A DNA stretch of 64,000 nt from Excoecaria cochinchinensis. Taxonomy: Eukaryota; Streptophyta; Magnoliopsida; Malpighiales; Euphorbiaceae. Below, in pieces: positions 12,601-22,697 of the stretch. The notes below the pieces were generated by a model that was not told the origin of the DNA, did not search any database, and saw only the letters and a program-made list of their open reading frames with translations. The DNA lies in assembly GCA_947683425.1 (NCBI GenBank), contig CANTUQ010000101.1:25443001-25507000 (forward strand), written 5' to 3'. The translations under genes and the position numbers were made by a program. Position 1 is the first letter of the stretch, and every line of letters starts with the position of its first letter.

Positions 12601-15600
12601 ATTTTAAGAATACATGGCTGAACTGAATAGTAAATTCGAATGGAGATGGACAAAAAGGAAGAAAGATCCAAAATTCAATTACTTTTCAGTAGAGATATAT
12701 GACAATGGATGTTCCCCAACCCAACGCCAGTTCAGAGCATCAACTGCAATGTAATCCAGGTCCTCTCTTGCATCAACTTTTTCAATATTTGATAAGTTTG
12801 AAACAGGTAAGGAGATAGCCTCTTTCTTCTCCGAAACTTCTACAACATTTGCAGGGCTTAGTTGAGAATTAAAGGATCTACTCAACATTGAGGACAATGA
12901 TGGAAGTGACTGTCTTGATGGCGCTCCAGTAAAAGCTGCTGGTTGGAATGACCTCTTTGGAACATGTTTACCTACTAGAGAACGCACATAATTTAATGAT
13001 TTTACAAGTGCCCCAGAAGCAAAACTACGTACAGGCAAAGAAGGGGAAGAATTTGCTGAAGCTGTTGATTGAAAAGATTGTTGATTCAGAGACCATGACC
13101 ATGGTGATAATTGTCGATTTGGGCTTGTATCACACTCAGCAATTGTGCACAGACAAAATCGATCAATCTGTAGTAATGTCTCTTCACTGGGTTTGTATCT
13201 GCAGCACAAAATAAACTCATAAGGCCATATGGAAGATTCTATCATAGCACTATCTAGAGGCAGAGTGGAAAATGCATTAGTTGCCAAAAAATTTCAGGAG
13301 AGCCTTTGAAGAGACCTGAATTTCTTCATGTTAACTTCAATTAATGCTAATATAATTGAAAACAGAAAAATTGTCCTTGCAAATTTTCAAAAAAAAAGAA
13401 AGAAAAAACTAATAAAATAAGCTTTCACTAGGTTGCTTGAGGATCAAGAGAAATAATCGTGGGAAACCAAAAAAAATTAGAAGAAGAAAAGAGAAAAAAG
13501 ATATGTCATAATACTCCAATGTTATGACAATTTAGAGGATCACTATAAAAAGCATACAGCTATGAAGACTTCCATTCTCTGTATATAGTTATACAAATTG
13601 CAACGACATCCTTCACTGCTTAAACTCTATTTGGAATATCTAAAGTAAACCCACAGGGATTCTCAAAGAAGATATAAGCTTAAGAAGCAAAATATTATCT
13701 TCTCATACAGTTCGCCATATGTGTCAAGAGCACTATATTTTACTAGAAACATATCTGCAAGTAAGGTTTCGCATACAGTTTTAAGGACACGAAGATGCAC
13801 AAAATAGAAAAAGAAAGAGTACAAAATTACAGCTAGGTATTCAGCAAAAGAATACTTAGAGCAAACCAAATTCTTTAATTAAAACAAAATGAAAAGAACA
13901 AATAAAGGGAACAAAGACAATTCTGTGCAAAAAAAAAGTAAAAGAAAAAGAAATCGAGTGCTAGCCTAAAAGACAACTGGAACTTTATCTGGCTTCTAAT
14001 TGTACACTCATGGTTCCCAAGGAACTAATCAACTTCCTAATTATCTAATCTAGGAGGTAAGTATGCCGACGTATCCCGGGAACAGGTCAGAACTCCCTAA
14101 TGATCATAACTACCCCTATCAGATTGATCATGACTTGTATAGTAACTTCAGTAACATAAATTGCAAGTTAGATGGTTGCCAATGTTATATTCAACAAGCA
14201 CACAGGTAAAACAACATGGTGAAAGAAGACATACCGTAGAAGGTACCGCTTCAGAAGTGCCACACATCTTGCAACAACTGCTGGGCTGGTGCAGATTAAA
14301 GCCATATTAGCAGCAAAAGACTTAACATTATAATGCAATACATGCTCAGAGAAGAAACAAAACACAATAAGAAAAACTAAATTGTAGCATTTTTAATGAA
14401 AATATATTAAGGATTAATGTACAGAATATAGGCAGCAGTTACATGTATCATGTTCATCTTCTATACTACAAGTCCTGTGGACCATATCAATGGAAAAAGA
14501 ATACTATAAGCAGCATTAAATAAGTGTCTTCATGTAAGTAAGATCTGCATATGGAAGCTTTAAAAAATTAGGCAACTGCTAAGCTTAACATTATTCCTAA
14601 TACAATTGTCTATCCCTCAATATTCGTTAGACCACTAAATTTTAAACTGCAGAAATATATCTAAAGACTAGAAGCTACATAATTACTGGGTCAGTAGGGC
14701 TCAGTAACCTCTGCACATAAGCCTGGTCTTTGCAAGCTTAAAGTTGAAAGTTTCCATCCCCAAATATTCCAATTTAAGTTTAATAGAATGCGAACCACAT
14801 GCCAGGAACAGCATTCTAGTATTGTGTGTCAAATAAATCATGTGAAAAGAGGTTTTTCTTGAGGTTCCTTTTTGTGCAGGAGGTCTTTCTTATTCTCCAT
14901 TTCAGCATGTCTAATTTCCTATGGTAAAATATGAGCCAAGTAAAGGTGCGAGCAAGACAAAGGCTGGAAGCTTACTAGTTTTCCTACAATTATTATCACC
15001 GTTTGTTTTTTTTTTTCGGTTTCCAATTCTTTGATTTAATCTAAAGCATGGTCGGCACTAGAACATCCTTTCAATCATTCTCATAATTTGAATCACCTAT
15101 CAGAAATTTAAAGAAAATAGCTATTAATAAAAGAACACTGTTAACAGACAGCCAGTAGCCAGCAGACTTTAGGTTACGTCATACAAAAATAAAAGAAACA
15201 AGCATTTGAATGGTGATCTCACATGAGATCAACAGTCCAGAATAGAATATAAAAAACAATATTACATTTACCTTCGCTCCCTTTCAGCAATTGTATGTTC
15301 TAAAATTACAGAATAAGCTAGATCAGTTGTTGCAGGGGAAGCAAGATAGTCCTGCCATTTGTAAACAGAAGATGCTTAAGATTCAAAGTAGAATCCCAAG
15401 TGCACTGACATGTAAAGATTGCCATTTTATCAGTAATCATAGCACTTATACTTGTTTATAGAACCAATGAATTTATGCATTATTACATATAGACCTAGGG
15501 CCAAGTATGAAGTGCATTACATGGAAAGAGTATCAAAAAGGACCAGATTTGTTGGATGAGGAATGAGCTTTACCAGTAAACAAGCTTACCTTCTCAATCA

Positions 15601-16767
15601 AGCAAGATAATGATGCTAATTACAGGCCTCTAGATTTTCAATATGATCATAAAAATGAAAGAGCCTCTACCCCTCATACAAGTTCTAGAACTAAGACAGA
15701 AAAAGAAAGGAACAGGTAAAAAGAATTATTATATTAAGCATGTTCAAGATTCTCTTTCCCATTCCCAATTCCTTCTACACCTTCGACATAGTTTACTGCA
15801 TTGCAGAAACATACTTGCCCAGCTAAATTACAAGCCACAATCAAGTAGTAAATGATCTTTCATAAGAACATGCAAAGCCCAACAAATATTCTTATCCATG
15901 GCATACCATAATTACTTAACGTACCTTCCTGTTCTGACCTGTCTATCATGAAATACAGAATGAATGCCACAAGAAGCAAAATCCAATTTAATATTAACTT
16001 TCTCATGGAGCAAAAAAGGCCATTTCAGAATTCAAATAAATATAGCAAAATTAAAAATTAAAAAATGAAAAAAAAAATAATAAATAAAATAAACAAAAAA
16101 GAACAAGAGGACCATTTCATTCATAAACAAGGAAGAGCGAATTATAGAAAAATAATAATTGCTTTTCAGGGGGAAAAAAAAAAGAGGACCAACTTCACGT
16201 AGATGACAACACAATTTCAGCTACAGAAGACAAACCAAAGCACTAACAGCATGTCTGTAGCAGAAAAAGAATGCAAAAATAAGCTAAATTGAATCAAATT
16301 CTTAAAGCTAACAAAACTGTAAAGTTCAGCTTAGCCTAAGTACTCTCAAATTCCTCAATTGCCCCAGTTTGTCGATATTTAAATGCTACACATCTCAAAA
16401 TTACAACTTTAAAACTCTATAAAATCATCAAATTAAAACCAACCAAGCACACAAACTCAAAATTTCAAATTCACAACTCCAAGATCCAATTACAATCCAA
16501 AACAAACAAAACCGCAAAAACAGCAGAATGACTCACACGGAGAGTTCTAGAAGCTTCAGTGACAGAAGGAGAGGGATTCCCATGGTGGGAGCTGGCAGCA
16601 GCGGCAGCCGAAGAGAGGCAATCAGCGATGGCGCGGCGAAGCGGCTCCGGCGGTTTTTTCAGAGAAGAAGATCTCAACCGAGAGACGCAACCAATAGCGC
16701 CAAGCTGGTGAAGCTGTAACCTGGAGCTCCCAGGACTGTTTCGAGAAGGACTGAACGTAGAAGACAT
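3655..16767 (-). CDS. Conserved plant protein of unknown function, At3g12590-like (17 exons, 1207 aa)
   Basis: Coding exons, in transcript order: 16537-16767, 15272-15351, 14235-14285, 12683-13198, 12293-12550, 11386-11451, 10729-10908, 9434-9485, 9068-9349, 8589-8699, 7121-7312, 6732-7007, 5359-5976, 4384-4886, 4230-4290, 4062-4130, 3655-3732. They total 3624 bp, keep one frame across every junction and end at TAG (3655-3657). The start at 16765-16767 (MSSTFSPSRNSPGSSRL) is preferred over an upstream in-frame ATG at 16806 because this opening is what I recognise in the plant family. From memory it matches the Arabidopsis At3g12590 type: a serine-rich N-terminus, then a long helical, repeat-like body with no catalytic motif that I can see. 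Late landmarks are SDIRATLLLLLIGKCTADP and the C-terminus ILQLSNDGL. Introns 5 and 15 need GC donors; the rest are GT-AG. Function is unknown. Confidence 0.88.
4131..4229 (-). other. GC-AG intron 15 of the long minus-strand gene
   Basis: The upstream exon ends ...LLK with AAG, followed by GCAAGA at 4229-4224. The downstream exon opens with AGAATGATG after a standard TTGCAG acceptor. Phase 0 is kept and the joined residues (FLLK/RMMTEKPDKY) fit the family. No usable GT donor is nearby. AAG|GCAAG is the strong context typical of genuine plant GC-AG introns. Confidence 0.85.
7894..8137. mobile_element. Stowaway-like MITE inside intron 10
   Basis: A 244-bp element bounded by TA dinucleotides (7892-7893 and 8138-8139). 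Its ends are CTCCCTCAGTCCTTTTTTG and, inverted, CTTCCTCCATTCCTTATTA, with a shared GTCACTTTTG subterminal motif. These are the CTCCCTCCRT ends and TA target typical of Tc1/mariner-derived Stowaway MITEs. It carries no coding sequence and sits within the 7313-8588 intron. Confidence 0.8.
11452..12292 (-). other. GC-AG intron 5 of the long minus-strand gene
   Basis: Exon 5 must stop after two bases of a Trp codon (12293) so that exon 6, opening at 11451, reads HQI-W-EDSPPSTFRPR. The intron then begins GCACGT. The next GT, four bases further in, would break the frame. The donor context (TG|GCACGT) is weaker than that of intron 15, so a base change or sequence error is possible. Confidence 0.7.
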
Positions 16768-16922
16768 GGAAAGAGGCAAGAATTGGTGCAAAAAATCTGT
16801 GTGCAAGTAGGAGTTAGAGTTTTTAGGGCATAAAAAGGGAGAGTGAGAGATAAAGATTCGACATTTGAAGGAAATCGGAATTGGGAAGTGACGTCGCGTG
16901 CTGTGTGAAAGAGGCTGTGAAA

Positions 16923-16957
16923 AAGAGAGAGAGAGAGAGATGGAGAAAACTGGAAGT

Positions 16958-16992
<35 letters not shown>
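16923..16992. promoter_or_regulatory. GA-repeat tract upstream of the start codon
   Basis: Two blocks of (GA)n, separated by about 20 bases, lie 155-225 bp upstream of the ATG at 16767, in the presumed 5' UTR or core promoter of the long minus-strand gene. GA/CT repeats are common near plant transcription starts and can bind BBR/BPC proteins. A regulatory role here is inference. Confidence 0.5.
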
Positions 16993-17306
16993 TTAGATTA
17001 AAAAAAATATAACAATAATAAATAAGTAATTAGTATTAGCTGTAAGTATAAGCGTAGATTTATGGTTTGTATTAGCTGGCAACCGCTAATTCATGTTTTC
17101 ACTTTTTAAGAAAAACAGGGGGGCAAGAGAAGAAATAATGTCAAAACTCCAAAACAGATTTAGAATTTGAGGATCCGAAGGATAATTTATGGAAACCCAT
17201 TAAGATTTCTTCCTTAGATTTTTATTGTCCGACCAAGATATTTTTACATATTTTTTTTTTAAAAAATAATAGAAGAGTAAAAATTTGAATTAGATACATT
17301 TTAATT

Positions 17307-19085
17307 AGACATATCAAAATTGACGTAAATTCAATAACTCATCCAAATTTATTTAAAAAAAATTAATTTAAAGTCAATTCAACTAAAAAATTGACCTATT
17401 TAAATCAACTCAAAATCTATTCACATAAAATACAATACATTTGGGTTATTATTTCTAAATCCATGGCTGTTTTTTGTTATTTTCTTTTTATTTTTTCCAT
17501 TATTTTTTGAACATTAAAAACTTTTGTCTTAATGCACAATATGTTTTGCTTGGCCTGTCTCGCTGTATGATTATTGTGTAATATGTATGCGTATTTTGTT
17601 AGTTAGATTTGTAATTGCCGAATTATCGGGTTAGTCGTGAATAATATTTTCCGACGGTAAATAGTGCACTCGAAACAAAAATTACATCTGGAGGTAAAAA
17701 AAAATTGTTTGACCATCGAAAAATACTAGTCACGAGAAGTCCGAAAGTAAAATTTGGAGAAAAAATGAGGTCAAATAAGTTTTAAAAAGTCAAAAATAAA
17801 AAAAAGCTCGGCCTGTTTTAAAGGGTACTCAGTTTGACCAAGATTTGACCGGATTTCTAAAAATAGCAAATGACTTCTAAAAATTATTTTAATGGTATAT
17901 ATAGACTTAGATTAATATTTAGAAATTTTTGACAGTGAAAAATTAATTTTTCGATAACATTAAAAATTGTCGAAACGGACTGATTTAAATGTAGCAGATC
18001 GAGAAACGAACTCTTTTTGAGCTGAAATTTTGCAGGGAGGCTAATTTATATATTTTAAGAATTATAAAATTAATTTTGGGAGAAACTGAGCTTAGAAAGT
18101 GAGTGAAATAATTTAGAATTACATAATGAGTTTAAAAATGAAAAAAATTGCCACTTGATTTATGAATTATTGTGTTGTTGTGCACCTATGTGGATTGTAG
18201 ATTGTTTGAATTGCAGAAAGGGTATGTTATATATAGCCATGTGCATCGGTCGGTTCGGTTCAATAACCGAACCGAAATAACCGAAAACCGAAATTTTAAT
18301 ATTTGGACAAACCGAACTAAACCGATATAATACAATAACCGAATTCAAACCGAACCGATATTTTCGGTCGGTTTGGTTCGGTTAACCGAAAAACCGAAAT
18401 TTTAAAATTATAATTAAAATAATTCTCTAAAAATTATAAAAAATTACAAATTATAAAATTAAAATTAAAAAATTCAAATTAAAAAATATATATATGTTTA
18501 ATTTGAGTTAAATCCACTTATATTAAATTAAAAAAATACAAAAATATTGTTTATTTTAGTAAAAAATGAAAAAAATATATATATAATCAAAAGTTCGGTT
18601 TTTTATCGGTTTTTAACTTTCAAAACTGAACCGAACCGAAAAACCGAAATTACATTATTTTGAAAACCGAAAAACCGATTAACCGAATTAAAAATTTCGG
18701 TCAGTTTGATTCGGTTTTTCGGTTTAAACCGAAATTTGCTCACCCCTAGTTATATATATAACCGTTATACAGGAAAAATTTTTATCAAATGAATAGTAAA
18801 TTGGACAATTATAAGTCAACCAACATTACAAACCGTTTGGATCTCCGTCGATCCATTTGGCACACCTAACCTATTTGTGCCAATATTTTTATAATAATGT
18901 TTTTAGTATTCCGTTATTATATCGATAATTATTTTTTATTAAAAAAAATGGTCAAATGGGTCGACCCAAACCCATCCATCCCATTTGGGTATTGACCCAT
19001 TTATGACCCATATATTTTTGACATATTTATGATCCGACCAATTTTTTACCCATTTACCCACCCAACCTGCCCATTTGCCACATCT
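17307..19085. mobile_element. Non-coding terminal-inverted-repeat element, copy 1 (interrupted)
   Basis: This region is an inverted, diverged copy of 55891-57103. Shared landmarks run in reverse order: AAAATTGACCCA-type ends, a block near 17560-17680 rich in conserved 12-20-mers, and a right end with repeated TGGGTCGACCCA-like motifs closing in GCCCATTTGCCACATC. It has no coding frame. Flanking target duplications are weak here (7 of 10 bases), suggesting age. It is split by the 515-bp hAT-like MITE at 18234-18748. Confidence 0.65.
18234..18748. mobile_element. hAT-like MITE nested in copy 1
   Basis: A 515-bp element with ends TAGCCATGTGCA and, inverted, TAGGGGTGAGCA, flanked by a perfect 8-bp duplication GTTATATA (18226-18233 and 18749-18756). 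The 8-bp TSD and TAGGGGTG(T/A)GCA ends indicate the hAT superfamily. The subterminal regions are packed with CGGTTCGGTT/AACCGAAAA repeats. There is no transposase. The equivalent site in the second host copy (near 56185-56205) is uninterrupted, confirming the insertion. Confidence 0.85.
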
Positions 19086-19129
19086 ATTTTCAATACAATA
19101 AGGCTTTAAAATTTAAATATTAATTGGTA

Positions 19130-19345
19130 CTTTGATATCACTAAATCGAAATTGGATAAATCTAATATGGCGATCCAAGCCTAGTTTAATATATGGACAA
19201 GCATATAAAGGAAATGTTGTGGCTAATTGCTTAGCCAATTTAGGTCTAAAATGTTGTAAGAGGCTTCATATTCTGCCTTTTGCTCCATCTGGAAGTGCAC
19301 CAATTGCTCCTTCGAGATGCCACACAACTTGCCTCTCCTAGGAAT
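19130..19345 (+). pseudogene. RNase H-like tail of a decayed LINE (fragment)
   Basis: A short frame reads a GQAYKGNVVANCLANLG motif followed by a proline-rich end. This resembles the C-terminal RNase H (RVT_3) segment of plant L1-type retroelements, where YREGNxxADxLANLG precedes a proline-containing tail. The fragment has no upstream reverse transcriptase and is probably a 5'-truncated, decayed insertion. The evidence is one motif, so this is tentative. Confidence 0.35.
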
Positions 19346-19523
19346 GTAATTGTTAATGCTTAAAGGTTTTGCCCCGTGTCTTCTTCACACAGAGAAATTT
19401 GGTGTTGTACTATATCTTTTCCTGTAATTCAAGATTTTAGAGTTCAAAACCTTATAAAAACTATCAAATCTATTGCTTCATGAAAGATTGCATTTAGCCT
19501 TATATGCCCCTCTAAAAATATTA

Positions 19524-19824
19524 CTCTCTCTATTTCAGAATACTTGACGTTTTTAAGAAAATTTTATATTTCATTTTATTTATTATTTTTAAACTTTAAA
19601 TATAATATTAATTTTCTTTTTTCAATTTTTAATGCAATATTAATTCTATATTATATTTACAATATTATTCAAACTATTAGATTTAAGTCACAATTTTTGA
19701 AGTAATAAAAATAAAAGTAATTTAGTTATTATTTATTACATTTAATCATATATTTAAGTTTAATTAATGTTTTTTAATTCTGATAAAAATAACAAAAGTG
19801 ACATATAAAATAAAATGGAGGGAG
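19524..19824. mobile_element. Stowaway-like MITE
   Basis: A 301-bp AT-rich element between TA dinucleotides (19522-19523, 19825-19826). Its ends are CTCTCTCTATTTCAGAATAC and, inverted, CTCCCTCCATTTTATTTTAT. It shares the GTCACTTTTGTT subterminal motif with the MITE at 7894-8137, so the two are probably family members. Confidence 0.75.
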
Positions 19825-20164
19825 TACGAGTCTGTCTCTTTTAGAGTACTCAACCTTCCTAATTAAGCTTATGCCAAAAATGAATAACAAATTTTATTAT
19901 ATACTTTACCTAGCTAATTTTCAACCCTTCCCAATATATTATATCTAATGGGAAGAAAGAAAAATTCAACTTTCTTAATTTTTCATTTTTGTATTATTTC
20001 CTATTTCCCATCCACCTAGGCAAGGCCACAAGCATTCACTTTTTTTTTCTAATTTTCTTAAAAATTTTTGTAAATTTTCTCTCTTCTTTTTCATTTTTTT
20101 ACTATTCTTCTCACAAAATTTGGTAAATTTCCTTTTTTTTCATGGAAAAATTTGGTAAATTCCC

Positions 20165-20515
20165 TATCGTCTCTTTATTTGCAATTTTTCTTTCACTAAT
20201 TTTCTTATACAAGTTGGTAAATTTTCTCTTCTAATCCCATTTTTTTTTTCTATATGTATATGCATGTATGTGTAAAGTGCACAGTATATAATATAGTATG
20301 AATTTTAATCTCATTAAAACACATTTTTGTCTAATGCACCTATATGTCGAGTATCTTCAATTCAATGCAACACTAGAAGCAATTGCTTGTCAAAAGCAAA
20401 AGTTGACACTGAAAAGACATATACTCTATCGCTAATGGATAAAATGAGACGTAAAATTCTTTTCATTCTTACTAAAATGTATAATGTTGGAGTTTTGAAT
20501 ATATAATATTTTTAA
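20165..20515. repeat. Left part of a dispersed duplication (copy with MULE)
   Basis: This segment continues at about 22206-22280 after the MULE, and the pair matches 35370-35790 closely (for example TCTTCAATTCAATGCAACAC and AGCAATTGCTTGTCAA occur in both). In the second copy the two halves are contiguous, so this is a duplicated non-coding segment that later received a transposon in one copy. Confidence 0.85.
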
Positions 20516-22205
20516 GGCGAAATGTGCATTTTTGCCCCAATCGTTTCGCCAAAAGTGCAATTTTTCTCCTAACATTTTGTTTGGGATAAATAAGCCCTTA
20601 ACGTTCGTAAAATAGAGCAAATTTGCCCCTACCGTCAGTTGAGGTTAAATTTGACTGAAAATCTGTTAGTTGATTGCTTAGTTGGCTCTAGCGGGACACG
20701 TGTCGCTATTTTACTGGACACGTTAGTGCCACGTGTCCTGCGATTGTAGAGCACGCGCTACTAAAAAATTTTCCACTTTTCTCTCCTGCTGCTCTCCTCT
20801 CTCTCCAGCCCTTTCTCTCTCTTGTTCTTCCCTTACTCCATCGATACGAGAGGTAGAAGATGGGTTCTTAGCAGAAAGAGGGCACAAGTTTTCCTCCATA
20901 AGAGCCAATTCTTTGCACGAACGGGTGTGGCATTTTTAGGACAACGACGAACATAAACCTCTGCTCCAAGTGCTACTGCGACCTCTGTGTTGAGGAAGAG
21001 AAGACCGCCTCTGCCAAGGCAGCAATAGAGAAGAATATTAACATTAATCTGAAATAAGATCTTGTTGCTGCTGATACCCTTAACTTGGGGGTTGCTCCTA
21101 ATCCCTTTGAGGTTGTCGTGGCCTCTGAATCTTTATTGTCTTCATCGGAGCCGCCAGTGGCTAGTAATATTTCGATGCTGTAACAAAAAAGGGGGAGAGA
21201 AGGAGAGACCGATGAGCCGCAGGTAGCCGGTGGTGATTTCTCCTTGTAAATTTTCTCTCTTTTTTTTCCTAAAAAATCCAAATAATTTCATCCACAAATC
21301 ACTTCTAATCGACAAAATTACAAAAGAAGCCTCCAATCACATTTAACTTTGTTAAATTCCAAAGGGAAATAGAAGATTTCAAAATAAATTTGCACATAAA
21401 AGTGTAAATATTTATATAGCCACATAATATGTAAACGTAATGGACAACCTTCTCCAATTTCTCAATAGCATCAGCCTTAAGTGAGACCCATCCCTGAATT
21501 GATTCACCGGCGACGGCGCTAAAGCAACCTATTTATTTCTTTGATCTATTTATTTAACTATACAAGAATCATAATTTCAGTCTTATCCTTATCTTAGCTC
21601 CCAATTATTCTTATGATTGGTATTGGCATAACTCTTGTGGCCACTCTCTTCATTCTTCACCCATATCCAGCCAGAATTAAAGCCGTCGGAGTGGTCAAAA
21701 GCTGAAGCAACAGACAGTTTATTTTTTGTAGCTGATGCAACCCTTGAGAAAGTGGGTTGGGTAAGTGGTGAATCCAGAGGGATAGAAAAAAAGGAAGTAG
21801 AAAATGGGATTTTAGGGATTATTGGTGATTTTGATACTGTAACAATAAAAGGGAAGAGTAAGAGAGTTCGATGGAGCAAAGGAAGAGCAGGGAAGAACAA
21901 GAGAGAGAAAGGGCCGGAAAGAGAGAAGAGCAGCAAGAGAGAAACGTGAAAAATTTTTTAGTAGCGCGTGTTCTACAATCGCGGGACACGTGGTGCTAAC
22001 GTGTCCAGTAAAATAGTGACACGTGTCCCGTTGGAGTTAACTAAGCAGTCAACTAACAGATTTTCGGTCAAATTTAACCCCAACTGACGGTAGGGGCAAA
22101 TTTGCTCTATTTTACGAACGTTAAGCGCTTATTTGTTCAAAAAAAAAGTTAAGGGCAAAATTGCACTTTTGGTGAAATGATAGGGGCAAAAATATACTTT
22201 TCACT
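20516..22205. mobile_element. Pack-MULE-like element with captured gene fragments
   Basis: A 1690-bp element with long terminal inverted repeats of about 330 bp (20516-20845 and 21868-22205), flanked by a perfect 9-bp duplication TATTTTTAA (20507-20515 and 22206-22214). A 9-bp TSD with TIRs of hundreds of bases is the Mutator-like signature. There is no transposase, so it is non-autonomous. The roughly 1-kb interior is richer in GC and coding-like. It holds an A20 zinc-finger gene fragment at 20905-21183 and other coding-like pieces on both strands (about 21420-21530 minus, 21600-21860). The empty site is preserved at 35370-35790. Confidence 0.88.
20905..21183 (+). pseudogene. Captured A20 zinc-finger fragment of a stress-associated protein gene
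   Basis: In one frame the DNA reads PILCTNGCGIF, then INLCSKCYCDL, then EEEKTASAKAAIEK, then a serine/alanine/proline-rich linker. This is the A20 finger (CxxxC...CxxC, all four cysteines visible) and linker of plant A20/AN1 stress-associated proteins (SAPs), ubiquitin-binding stress regulators. The AN1 finger is absent. The frame has a stop before the finger (899-901 of the 20-kb line), a TAA after INLK near 21053, and a final TAA at 21181-21183. It lies wholly inside the MULE, so it is a transduplicated fragment, not a gene. Confidence 0.8.
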
Positions 22206-22214
22206 TATTTTTAA

Positions 22215-22697
22215 CTACTTGATAATAAGCATCTTGTTTTTTTTTTTATAAGTTTAACCAATGCAAATTCAAATTACAAAAGACTTAGGATCGACTTATA
22301 ATAAGGAGATATTAGTATCTTGATAAAAATGCTAGTAATAAATCAATTAAACTTTATCTAATATAAAAATTTTGACATCGCAAAAACCTTCTAAATGCAA
22401 TTATGTATGTTCTTGTAATAAAAACCTTTGTAAACTCAATAATTATTCTCTTAAATATAATATTTTTTTATTATTAGAAAAATCTATGGCGGATAAAGAA
22501 TCAATAAATTTTTCTACAAAATGGCTCATGATTAGAATAAAATCCCTAGTATCTTATTAACTTTTGTTAAAGAATTACAAAAAGAGACCGGAAGGGTATA
22601 TGAACAAATTTATGAGAATACAAGTTGCAAATCTAAAGACTTATAACACAATGAAGTGGAAATTACAATGGGTTTTTTCTGGTCTCTATAATCTTTG
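22215..22697. other. AT-rich spacer between MULE and solo LTR
   Basis: About 480 bp. The first 70 bp belong to the dispersed duplication shared with 35.7 kb. The rest shows no gene, TIR or RNA feature that I can support. Confidence 0.5.

Noticed and set aside
21589..21949. Overlapping open frames on both strands (115 and 104 codons)
   Set aside because: They extend into the MULE terminal inverted repeat and cannot be a normal gene; noted only as possible captured fragments.
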